Origin: Clostridia bacterium
GTDB lineage: Bacteria > Bacillota > Clostridia > Christensenellales > Aristaeellaceae
Direction of reading: 5' to 3'
Length of the DNA stretch: 9,502 bases
Assembly: GCA_017458865.1 (NCBI GenBank)
Contig: JAFSZW010000140.1
Location: 1 to 9,502, forward strand
The notes below the pieces were generated by a model, which worked only from the letters and a program-made list of their open reading frames with translations, was not told the origin of the DNA and ran no database searches. Below are positions 1 through 6,265 of the stretch, in pieces (position 1 is the stretch's first letter; the number at the start of each line of letters is the position of its first letter). Both the position numbers and the translations under genes were made by a program.

Positions 1-644
1 CAACTCCGACACCTACGCCGCATCCGACGCCAACTCCGACACCTACGCCGGAGCCGACCCCGACACCGACGCCGACACCTGAGCCGACCCCAACACCGAC
101 GCTGACACCTGAGCCGACGCCTACGCCCACACCGACACCGGAACCAACACCGACTCCGACACCGACACCAACGCCGACTCCAACACCGACGCCGACTCCA
201 ACACCGACGCCGACTCCAACACCGACGCCGACTCCAACACCGACGCCGACACCAACACCGACTCCGACTCCGACACCAACACCGACTCCAACACCGACGC
301 CGACTCCAACACCGACTCCGACGCCGACTCCGACACCAACACCGACGCCAACACCGACGCCTACACCAACGCCTACGCCGGAACCGACTCCGGAACCGAC
401 GCCGACTCCGACGCCCGAACCAACAGCAGAGCCCACAGCGGCACCGACTGCTGAACCGACGGCAGCACCGACAGTTGAGGCAACAACAGCTGTTGTAGAG
501 ACTGTTTCTCCTGCTCCGGCAGAGAACACAAAGTCCATGTTCAACTGGCTCCCGATTGCCTTCCTGATCATTCTCGCTGCAATCGTGATCTTCTTCCTGG
601 TCCGCCGGAAAAAGGATGATTCGGATGAGGACGATAAGAACTGA
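1..644 (+). CDS. C-terminal part of a Thr-Pro-rich, membrane-anchored surface protein (5' end outside window)
   Basis: The reading frame is open from the left edge (first full codon at base 3) to a TGA at 642-644, giving 213 visible residues. The first 140 residues are about 70 X-Pro dipeptides, nearly all Thr-Pro with a few Glu-Pro, one His-Pro and one Thr-Leu. A Pro/Thr/Ala/Glu linker follows (bases 423-530), then one hydrophobic helix (about bases 546-602, WLPIAFLIILAAIVIFFLV) and a short tail beginning RRKK and ending in acidic residues. There is no LPXTG sorting motif, so anchoring is by the membrane helix, with the tail probably cytoplasmic. Thr-Pro tracts of this kind act as stiff stalks, often O-glycosylated, that carry an N-terminal domain away from the cell. 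That domain lies outside the window, so its function cannot be stated. The codon phase and the helix make the frame secure. Confidence 0.85.
   Translation, partial: TPTPTPHPTPTPTPTPEPTPTPTPTPEPTPTPTLTPEPTPTPTPTPEPTPTPTPTPTPTPTPTPTPTPTPTPTPTPTPTPTPTPTPTPTPTPTPTPTPTPTPTPTPTPTPTPTPTPTPTPTPTPTPEPTPEPTPTPTPEPTAEPTAAPTAEPTAAPTVEATTAVVETVSPAPAENTKSMFNWLPIAFLIILAAIVIFFLVRRKKDDSDEDDKN
3..422 (+). repeat. Tandem hexanucleotide/18-mer repeat coding for (Thr-Pro)n
   Basis: This is an in-frame array of degenerate hexamers of the type ACN-CCN, with GAR-CCN (Glu-Pro) interruptions spaced irregularly. Inside it is a higher-order 18-base unit beginning CAACACCGACG: three exact head-to-tail copies at 181-198, 199-216 and 217-234, and a fourth copy with one difference at 235-252. 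The array encodes the protein stalk. Its near-identical units suggest copy-number change by slippage or recombination. Confidence 0.9.
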
Positions 645-666
645 CGCTGACTCGAAATAATCCACT

Positions 667-706
667 CTGAAAGCCGTTCAGATCTGGCCGTTTGAACTGC
701 TTTCAG
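667..706 (+). other. Imperfect stem-loop after the surface-protein gene
   Basis: The left arm 667-674 pairs with 699-706 (8 bp). After one C-T mismatch, 676-680 pairs with 693-697 (5 bp), around a 12-base loop. It starts 22 bases after the stop codon. No T-run follows, so it is not a convincing terminator alone; it may stabilise the mRNA 3' end. Confidence 0.4.
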
Positions 707-717
707 CTCGGGAATAC

Positions 718-752
718 ATCAAACAGCCATGCATTTTGCATGGCTGTTTGAT
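718..752 (+). terminator. Strong hairpin, probable terminator between convergent genes
   Basis: Bases 718-733 and 737-752 form a perfect 16-bp inverted repeat with a TTT loop (734-736). On the + strand it is followed by TATT, a weak U-tract. It lies between the end of the surface-protein gene (644) and the end of the opposing HD-GYP gene (884). The stem is symmetrical, so it could work in both directions, although the - strand side has no T-run. Confidence 0.7.
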
Positions 753-772
753 TATTCACCTATCGCTGCTGC

Positions 773-797
773 AGACGGCTTTTCTCTCTCGCCGTCT
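773..797. other. Short inverted repeat downstream of the HD-GYP gene
   Basis: Bases 773-779 (AGACGGC) pair with 791-797 (GCCGTCT) around an 11-base pyrimidine-rich loop. It lies about 90 bases beyond the stop of the - strand HD-GYP gene. No U-tract follows on that strand, so a terminator role is only possible. The rest of 645-883 shows no gene. Confidence 0.3.
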
Positions 798-883
798 TAC
801 CGGTTTCAGACCCTGACTGAATCCACGACAGTGCCTCTTGCCAGGGAAAAGGAAACCAGATGGCATGTCGACAGAGAAAAGAG

Positions 884-1984
884 TCAGTCTGCGTTTTGAG
901 CCCTCACCTGCAGGATTTTGTCATGTGCTGACACGAACGCATCCACTACAGAGGGATCAAACTGTGTTCCGCGGCCTTTGAGGATCTCCTGATATGCAGT
1001 ATCCTCACTCCAGGCATCCTTATAGCTTCGCCTGCTGGTCAGCGCATCATACACGTCCGCAACAGCCACAATACGGCCTTCCAGACTGATTTCATCGCCC
1101 TTCAGTTTTGCCGGATATCCGTTGCCGTCATACCGTTCATGATGCTGCAGCGCAACTGTCCGGGAGAGTTCCATTTCCTCTCCCTCAACATTCTGCAGCA
1201 ACTGTCCGCCATATGTTGTATGTTTCTTTATCTCCGCATACTCCTCGTCCGTCAGTTTGCCCGGCTTGTCCAGAATGGCTGAGGGAATCAGAAGTTTGCC
1301 AACATCATGCATTGTTGACGCGATCCCCAGCTGATCAGCCTTCTCTCTGCTCATGCCAAGCGTTTCCGCCAGAATACGTGAGTATTCAGACACACGCTTG
1401 ATATGCTGTCCTGTCTGCCCGGATTTGTTCTCCGTAATCTCAGCAAACGATACGATCATTTCCTCCTGAATCCGGTTCGTCTCATCCGCTCTCTGCTGAA
1501 TATATGCGCCATACTCCATGATGTAGGAAAACAGGAGTGTCAGTAAAAACGTTGCAATGCCCAGTATCGGATTGTACAGGATGAAGAGGAGCAGGTAAAA
1601 GCTGTTATTGCGGATCCGCTTTGCCATATCACTGTCAAAAGGATGTTCGCCCTCTGCAAAGAACTTCAAAAGTCCCGAAAACAGTCGGAGCATCATGAAG
1701 ACCGTAAAGTAAAAGCTCAGCAGAACACCGCATCCAACGGCAGCCTGATACTTTGGCTCCATGCCATCCAGAATCGAGAGACTCCTCAGTACATTAAACA
1801 GGAAATTGTCCCTCAGCCTCAAATGTACCATTAAGGCTACCTCTTTATTCACAAATACGAGTCCTGTAATAACAAGCTGCGCTATAAAGAACACAGCCTC
1901 AGCAATCATGCCAACAAAGCAAATTCTGTACAGTAGCCTGCCACCGCTTTGAATCTTTCTGCGGGCTTCCTCAAACTTTGACAT
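884..1984 (-). CDS. Membrane-anchored HD-GYP domain protein, probable cyclic-di-GMP phosphodiesterase
   Basis: HD-GYP proteins hydrolyse cyclic-di-GMP at a di- or tri-metal site. This 366-residue protein has three or four membrane segments (about residues 18-46, 80-102 and 127-156, the last possibly a hairpin) and a cytoplasmic catalytic domain from about residue 175. Family residues are all visible: H194 in GQHIKRVSEYS, HD at 226-227 in MHDVGK, H255, HH at 281-282, the GNGYP motif at 287-291 and D310 in ADVYDALTS. The stretch GEHPFDSDMAKRIR before the third hydrophobic segment resembles DUF2975 membrane proteins; that is inference. I chose the ATG at 1984 because GGAG sits 7 bases upstream. 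The frame stays open to a GTG at 2116, but the extra 44 residues look non-conserved and have no good ribosome site. It lies 162 bases downstream of the methyltransferase gene on the same strand and may share its transcript. Confidence 0.88.
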   Translation of the reverse strand: MSKFEEARRKIQSGGRLLYRICFVGMIAEAVFFIAQLVITGLVFVNKEVALMVHLRLRDNFLFNVLRSLSILDGMEPKYQAAVGCGVLLSFYFTVFMMLRLFSGLLKFFAEGEHPFDSDMAKRIRNNSFYLLLFILYNPILGIATFLLTLLFSYIMEYGAYIQQRADETNRIQEEMIVSFAEITENKSGQTGQHIKRVSEYSRILAETLGMSREKADQLGIASTMHDVGKLLIPSAILDKPGKLTDEEYAEIKKHTTYGGQLLQNVEGEEMELSRTVALQHHERYDGNGYPAKLKGDEISLEGRIVAVADVYDALTSRRSYKDAWSEDTAYQEILKGRGTQFDPSVVDAFVSAHDKILQVRAQNAD

Positions 1985-2146
1985 TTTGTCACTCCATTTC
2001 ATCAATTCAGGCAGGGTGCCTGTATACGGCACATTCGCTGTCCCTTCGCTGCAAACAGCAACGGCTTCATCTGCATCTCCATGGCCGCCGGAGCGCATCC
2101 TGCAAATAACCTGCACTGTCTTTCCCGTTCATCCGGCCATTATCTG

Positions 2147-3037
2147 TTACCGCCTGACCAAATGAGCCGCAAAAAAGCCTTCATAGCAGTCATCCGGACA
2201 AATGCACAGCGTGCCGGGAACAGACACCAGCAAGCAGGGAATTCCGGCGAAGCGGTTTTCATCTATCGGCAGTATACCAACTTTGCCGGATCGAATGAAC
2301 GGCTCCAGAATTGCCTCATTCTCTTCTCTCAGCACTGAGCAGGTTGAGTAAACAATCTCGTGACCGGCAGTGACAAGATGGATCGCCTTATCCAGCAGTT
2401 CCCGCTGCAGTCTGGTGGTTTTCTGAAGGTTCTTATCCGAAAAGACACCTTTCGACCTTGCGCTGACTGTCCCGCTGCCGCTGCATGGTGCATCCAGGAG
2501 AATGCGGTCAAACCGGAAAAAATCCTCCATTGTCCGCGCATCCCTTGTCATGACCGTTACACGTCCCGCACCCTGTCTGGACAGATTGTACTCAAGCCGT
2601 TTTGCACGCCCCGCATCCCGCTCACATGCCGTTATCATGCTCTGATTGCCGGTCAGTGCTGCAATCTGCGTCGTCTTCCCGCCGGGTGCAGCAGCCATAT
2701 CGAGGATATTCTCACCTGCTTTTGCACCCAGCAGAAGCGGTGGAATCATGGATGACAGGCTCTGCAGATACACCATGCCGCTCTCATACATCGGAAGAGA
2801 CTGGACCGTCTGTTCCATATCCGCATCAAGAAGCAGCGCATCCCGATACCAGGCAATCTCCTCGAAAGAAATGCCATTTTCCCGGAGTTCAGCCCGCACA
2901 TCCGTGTTTCCGGCACGGAGCGGATTGATTCGCAGGCTGGTCCGTCTCCGCGCTTCATATCCCTTGATAATCCGGGAGACATCATCCGGTGAATACTGCT
3001 GGCCGAGTCTTTCAAGCAGAAACTGCGATATTTCCAT
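2147..3037 (-). CDS. RsmB/NSUN-family RNA (cytosine-5-)-methyltransferase
   Basis: The enzyme family transfers a methyl group from S-adenosylmethionine to C5 of a cytosine in rRNA or tRNA. The 296-residue product has the SAM-binding motif LDMAAAPGGKT (about residues 112-122), the DAPCSGSGT motif with C185, and YSTCS with the catalytic C233; both cysteines of the family mechanism are present. It ends with the typical GFFAAHLVRR strand. It is short and lacks an obvious PUA or NusB-like extension, so it is closer in size to archaeal Trm4-type or short bacterial forms than to E. coli RsmB or RsmF. The target base cannot be read from sequence. The ATG at 3037 is preferred: the family-like N-terminus MEISQFLLERLG starts there and GGGAG lies just upstream. 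A longer frame to 3145 would run through the probable promoter at 3091-3120. Confidence 0.9.
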   Translation of the reverse strand: MEISQFLLERLGQQYSPDDVSRIIKGYEARRRTSLRINPLRAGNTDVRAELRENGISFEEIAWYRDALLLDADMEQTVQSLPMYESGMVYLQSLSSMIPPLLLGAKAGENILDMAAAPGGKTTQIAALTGNQSMITACERDAGRAKRLEYNLSRQGAGRVTVMTRDARTMEDFFRFDRILLDAPCSGSGTVSARSKGVFSDKNLQKTTRLQRELLDKAIHLVTAGHEIVYSTCSVLREENEAILEPFIRSGKVGILPIDENRFAGIPCLLVSVPGTLCICPDDCYEGFFAAHLVRR

Positions 3038-3090
3038 ATTCTCCCATCCTTGAATCTGACATCTGCCGGGAAATAACCCGATTGTTGCGC

Positions 3091-3120
3091 ATTGTATCAT
3101 TTTTACCCGTTTGCCTGCAA
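3091..3120 (-). promoter_or_regulatory. Probable sigma-A-type promoter for the methyltransferase/HD-GYP genes
   Basis: Read on the - strand, TACAAT (3096-3091) matches the -10 consensus in 5 of 6 bases and is preceded by TG one base upstream, as in extended -10 promoters. A weak -35, TTGCAG (3120-3115), lies 18 bases upstream. Transcription would start near 3084, leaving a leader of about 45 bases before the ATG at 3037. Confidence 0.55.
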
Positions 3121-3154
3121 TAGTGGCCATTACAGATTGTGCCACGTTCCATAC

Positions 3155-3187
3155 GAACAGAACTGTTTTCCGTCAAAAATTCTGTTC
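3155..3187. promoter_or_regulatory. Nested inverted repeats, possible operator upstream of the methyltransferase promoter
   Basis: GAACAGAA at 3155-3162 is an exact inverted match of TTCTGTTC at 3180-3187. The left arm also takes part in a second, overlapping inverted repeat, AACAG-AA-CTGTT (3156-3167). The set lies just upstream of the proposed - strand -35. A regulator site is possible, but no known family motif was recognised. Confidence 0.3.
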
Positions 3188-3394
3188 ATGGAAAAGCTCT
3201 ATGCCAAAGAAAGTATACACGATCGTATGCGTGAGCTCTGAATGCAGCAGGAACAGCCTGCGAGATTTTGTCTTTATTCCATCATCCGAAAAGGTTAACG
3301 ACACAAGCTTGTTTCGTCTTGTCCACAACTGATGCTATTCTCAGTGCAATTCTGACAATCTTCCGGGAAAACACGAACTTTATCCGTTTGTTTC

Positions 3395-3423
3395 TTTTCA
3401 TTCATCGGTTTTTGTGCTATACT
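3395..3423 (+). promoter_or_regulatory. Probable promoter of the phnDCEE operon
   Basis: TATACT at 3418-3423 is a good -10, preceded by TGC as in an extended -10. A -35-like TTTTCA (3395-3400) lies 17 bases upstream. The predicted start is near 3430, so the leader is only about 44 bases, too short for a classical riboswitch. A short inverted repeat, GTTTC-AAA-GAAAC (3430-3442), lies at the very start of the transcript. AGGAGG at 3461-3466 is a strong ribosome site for the ATG at 3474. Confidence 0.65.
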
Positions 3424-3473
3424 GACGTCGTTTCAAAGAAACAAAACCAACTGACTTTATAGGAGGAGCTCCC

Positions 3474-4514
3474 ATGAAGAAACTTCTTACTCTCGTTCTG
3501 GCTCTTGTCCTTTGCCTTGGCATCATCAGCGCTCTGGCTGATAACATTGCCATCGACAAGATTGAGTTCCAGTTTGTCCCGTCCAAGGATGCTGATGTTA
3601 TCATCACCGGCACCAAGAACCTCCCCGACCTCGTAAAGGCTGAGATGGCCAATCAGGGCTATGATATCGGCGAAGTCGTTATCACCGTCGGTACCAACTA
3701 CAACGCTACCGGCGAATCCCTCGCCGCCGGCACCATTGACCTCGGCTGGCTCCCGGGCGGCACCTATGCCCTTTACAGCGATGAGGTTGACGTCATCCTG
3801 ACCGCCACCCGTAACGGCCTGTCCAACGACAGTGAAATCCCGGCCGACTGGAACGGCGAGGCCAACAAGACCCTCAAAAATGGTCCGCAGGTTACTTTCT
3901 ATCGTGCCCTGATCTATGCCACCCCGTCTGAGTACGGCAAGCAGCTTGCTGCGAAAGTCAACGCTGGCGAAATGCTGACCTGGGATGAACTCGACGCTGC
4001 GAACTGGGCTGTCCTCGGTACCTCTTCCTCCGCCGGATACATCTATCCGACACTCTGGCTGTATGACAACTACGGCAAGAAGATCTCCGATCTCTCTCAT
4101 GTAACCCAGCTCTCCGGCTATGGCGAGTCTTTCGCTCAGGCTGCTGCTGAGGCAGTTGACGTTATCGTCTGCTACGCAGATGGCCGCAACGACTACGAAA
4201 AGGCCTGGACCATTCCAACCAACTCTGCTGATGAAACTGGCAAAGCCGGCATGGGCCGTGAGGATTCCATCTGGAACGAGCTCAATGTTATCGGCGTAAC
4301 CAAGGGCATCTACAATGATACCGTCGCCATCACTGAGGCAAAGCCGGAAATTTACAATCCTGAGTTCATTGAGGCCATCCAGAATGCGCTGATCAACATC
4401 ATCAACACCGAAGAAGGCAAAGCCATCTTTGATGTTTACAGCCACACCGGATACGCCAAGGCCGTGGATGCCGATTATGACGGTGCCCGCGCTGCTCAGG
4501 AGGTTGTCAAATAA
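3474..4514 (+). CDS. phnD: PhnD-family phosphonate/phosphite/phosphate-ester ABC transporter substrate-binding protein
   Basis: This extracellular receptor captures the ligand for the importer coded just downstream. The 346-residue product opens with a Sec signal peptide (MKK, a Leu/Val-rich core, probable cleavage after A22 in SALA-DN). No lipobox is present: the only nearby Cys (C14) follows Leu. The mature part reads as a PhnD-like two-lobe binding protein, with VPSKDAD near residues 35-41, AGTIDLGWLPGGTYA near 85-99 and a TSSSAGYIYP loop at 183-192, at the place where the family's Ser/Thr-rich loop binds the phosphoryl oxygens. The segment CYADGRNDYEKAW (233-245) and the C-terminal VYSHTGYAKAVDADYD are also family-like. 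The start has a strong AGGAGG. Heavy use of GCC, ATC and AAG codons suggests high expression. The exact ligand (phosphonate, phosphite, phosphate or an ester) cannot be read from the sequence. Confidence 0.9.
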   Translation: MKKLLTLVLALVLCLGIISALADNIAIDKIEFQFVPSKDADVIITGTKNLPDLVKAEMANQGYDIGEVVITVGTNYNATGESLAAGTIDLGWLPGGTYALYSDEVDVILTATRNGLSNDSEIPADWNGEANKTLKNGPQVTFYRALIYATPSEYGKQLAAKVNAGEMLTWDELDAANWAVLGTSSSAGYIYPTLWLYDNYGKKISDLSHVTQLSGYGESFAQAAAEAVDVIVCYADGRNDYEKAWTIPTNSADETGKAGMGREDSIWNELNVIGVTKGIYNDTVAITEAKPEIYNPEFIEAIQNALINIINTEEGKAIFDVYSHTGYAKAVDADYDGARAAQEVVK

Positions 4515-4533
4515 GATTCCCCCAAGTCATCCA

Positions 4534-4561
4534 AGCGGCTTCCCTGTGAAGCCGCTCTTTT
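4534..4561 (+). terminator. Attenuating hairpin after phnD
   Basis: Bases 4534-4542 pair with 4548-4556 (9 bp, GC-rich) around a 5-base loop, followed by CTTTTC. It lies 20 bases after the phnD stop and about 75 bases before the phnC start. Such partial terminators are common after binding-protein genes and would give more PhnD than membrane subunits. Confidence 0.7.
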
Positions 4562-4634
4562 CAAAAACACCAGTCCCGTCTCAGGCCGGCTTCATCCGCT
4601 GACGGTTCCATAACAGATAAAGGATGTGTCTCTT

Positions 4635-5396
4635 TTGATCGAGTTTAAGCATGTCTCCAAAACATACCCAAACGGCACCAAGGGATTGAAAGATGTCAAT
4701 CTCAAATTTGAGCAGGGAGAATTTGTCGCCATCATCGGTCTCTCCGGCGCCGGTAAATCCACGCTGATTCGTACCATAAACCGCATGATAGACATCACTG
4801 AGGGCGAGCTCACCGTGGACGGTACTGATGTCACCAAGCTTTCCGGCGCTTCCCTGCGCAAGTTTCGCCGGAAAATCGGCATGATCTTCCAGTCCTTCAA
4901 TCTGGTAACCAGAGCAACAGCCATTAAAAACGTGCTGACCTCCATGGTGCCGGATATGAGCTTTTTCCAGATTCTGTTCGGAATCTTCTCAAAAGAGCAG
5001 AAGCTGAATGCGCTTGCCGCGCTTGACAAGGTTGGCATTCTCGACAAAGCATACTCACGCTGTGACCAGCTTTCCGGCGGTCAGCAGCAGCGTGTTGCGC
5101 TTGCCAGAACCCTCAATCAGAATCCGTCCATCATCCTCGCAGATGAGCCGGTTGCCGCACTCGACCCTGTCACTGCCCACCAGGTCATGGCGGATTTCAA
5201 GCGCATTAATGAGGAAATGAACATTACCATCCTCATCAACATCCACCACGTGGACCTCGCCCTTGGCTACGCACAGCGTGTTGTTGGCATCCGTGCCGGC
5301 GAAATCGTCTATGACGGTCCATCCAGCGAGGTTACGCAGGAGATTCTTGACAGTATCTACAACGGTTCTGCCGTTCCGCAGGCCGGCGGCAACTAA
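4635..5396 (+). CDS. phnC: PhnC-type ABC transporter ATP-binding protein
   Basis: This is the cytoplasmic ATPase that drives the importer. All nucleotide-binding motifs are intact: Walker A GLSGAGKST (residues 35-43 of the 253-residue form), Q-loop FQSFNLV, signature LSGGQQQR (146-153), Walker B IILADEP (166-172) and the His of the switch loop in NIHHVDL. An insertion around MSFFQILFGIFSKEQ between the Q-loop and the signature is usual for PhnC. The start is uncertain. TTG at 4635 gives the family-like beginning MIEFKHVSKTYPNG with AAAGGA 10 bases upstream. GTG at 4626 lies almost on top of that ribosome site and is less likely. The phnE gene follows after 11 bases. The assignment to PhnC rests on the overall pattern and on the PhnD/PhnE neighbours. 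Confidence 0.92.
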   Translation: MIEFKHVSKTYPNGTKGLKDVNLKFEQGEFVAIIGLSGAGKSTLIRTINRMIDITEGELTVDGTDVTKLSGASLRKFRRKIGMIFQSFNLVTRATAIKNVLTSMVPDMSFFQILFGIFSKEQKLNALAALDKVGILDKAYSRCDQLSGGQQQRVALARTLNQNPSIILADEPVAALDPVTAHQVMADFKRINEEMNITILINIHHVDLALGYAQRVVGIRAGEIVYDGPSSEVTQEILDSIYNGSAVPQAGGN

Positions 5397-5407
5397 GGAG
5401 GGGTTCG

Positions 5408-6253
5408 ATGAAACAAAACGCATCGGTCCCTGTGCCGTTGTTTGACCGTATTTTCAAGCCTGAACTGATTACGCTTGAAAACGGCCACACTGTCACACGT
5501 CCGCGTTCAAGAACGCCGCTCCTGATCGCCATTATTGTTCTGGTCCTGGTTTATTCCGTCCGGGTTACGGGGTTTGATCTCAGCATTATTGCCAGGCGGG
5601 GCAGTCAGCTGACCAAAATTCTGGGACAGATCTTTAAGCCTGACCCCAGTTATTTTTCAAAGGTATGGACGCCACTTTTTGAAACCATTAAGATGAGTAT
5701 CCTGGGCTCATTTGTTGGCTGTCTCCTGGCGCTTCCGTTTGCTGTGGCTGTTTCTGCAAATATCAACCACAACAAAGTACTTCTGGGCATTCTCCGCGTC
5801 ATCCTGAACATCATTCGCACACTTCCGACGCTTGTCATCGCATCAATCTGCGCACTTGTGTTCGGTCTGGGTACTTTTGCCGGTACAGTTGCCATCATCG
5901 TCTTTACCTTTGGCGTCGTCTCAAAGATGCTGTATGAGTCTATTGAAACCGTGGATATGGGTGCATTTGAGGCCCTGGAATCCACCGGAGCAGATAAATT
6001 TCAGGCATTCTGGAGTGCGGTATTTCCCCAGATTCTACCCACATATCTCTCTCACTGCCTATACAGCTTTGAGATGAATATCCGGGCTGCCTCCATCCTC
6101 GGTTACGTCGGTGCCGGTGGACTCGGCATTCTCATTGATGAACGCATCGGCTGGCGTGACTATAACGGGCTCGGCACTGTTCTCCTCTCTCTGTTTGTCA
6201 CTGTCTTCATCATTGAAAATCTCAGCCGCTTCCTGCGCAGCAAGCTGAGCTAA
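5408..6253 (+). CDS. phnE: PhnE-type ABC transporter permease, first subunit
   Basis: This is one of two membrane subunits of the importer. The 281-residue protein has a 36-residue cytoplasmic N-terminus, then about six membrane segments (near residues 37-54, 93-117, 124-150, 155-175, 225-245 and 254-275). The EAA coupling loop that docks on PhnC is clear at 188-208: EALESTGADKF, with the invariant Gly at 194, then AVFPQILP. The motif IRTLPTLV before it is typical of PhnE. The ATG at 5408 has a GGAGGGG ribosome site. The gene lies 11 bases after phnC and 12 bases before the second permease, so the three are translated from one message. The ligand is unknown, as for phnD. Confidence 0.92.
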   Translation: MKQNASVPVPLFDRIFKPELITLENGHTVTRPRSRTPLLIAIIVLVLVYSVRVTGFDLSIIARRGSQLTKILGQIFKPDPSYFSKVWTPLFETIKMSILGSFVGCLLALPFAVAVSANINHNKVLLGILRVILNIIRTLPTLVIASICALVFGLGTFAGTVAIIVFTFGVVSKMLYESIETVDMGAFEALESTGADKFQAFWSAVFPQILPTYLSHCLYSFEMNIRAASILGYVGAGGLGILIDERIGWRDYNGLGTVLLSLFVTVFIIENLSRFLRSKLS

Positions 6254-6265
6254 GGAGGGGGAAAC

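Larger units (their letters stand above)
3038..3473. other. Divergent intergenic region between the methyltransferase and the importer operon
   Basis: This 436-base gap holds no convincing gene. It contains a - strand promoter near 3091-3120, a + strand promoter at 3395-3423, a nested set of inverted repeats at 3155-3187, a small hairpin at 3247-3261 (GCAGG/CCTGC around AACAG) and a 10-base palindrome at 3303-3312 (ACAAGCTTGT). Open frames crossing it have no ribosome sites and no recognisable protein. Confidence 0.7.

Noticed and set aside
181..252. CRISPR-like regular repeat
   Set aside because: The 18-base units are directly adjacent with no spacers and are coding.
121..354. Antisense open frame rich in Ser, Val, Glu and Leu
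   Set aside because: It is the complement of the Thr-Pro repeat read in another frame; the + strand frame continues into a membrane helix and tail and is clearly the real one.
1985..2116. N-terminal extension of the HD-GYP gene from a GTG at 2116
   Set aside because: The added 44 residues look random and lack a ribosome site, while the ATG at 1984 has GGAG at good spacing.
3038..3145. N-terminal extension of the methyltransferase to 3145
   Set aside because: It runs across a probable promoter and adds residues unlike the family; ATG 3037 fits better.
3154..3170. LexA-type SOS box (CGAAC...GTTT)
   Set aside because: The half-sites are 6 bases apart instead of 4 and the right half does not match.
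3294..3312. PhoP/PhoB-type box near GGTTAACG upstream of phnD
   Set aside because: Only one TTAAC-like half is present, without the second direct repeat at the expected spacing, so phosphate-starvation control cannot be claimed from sequence.
3111..3332. Small + strand open frames in the divergent gap
   Set aside because: They begin with TTG, have no ribosome site and show no recognisable protein features.
3417..4445. A 342-codon antisense frame across phnD
   Set aside because: It is explained by the strong codon bias of phnD; the PhnD protein has a signal peptide and family motifs, and the antisense product has none.
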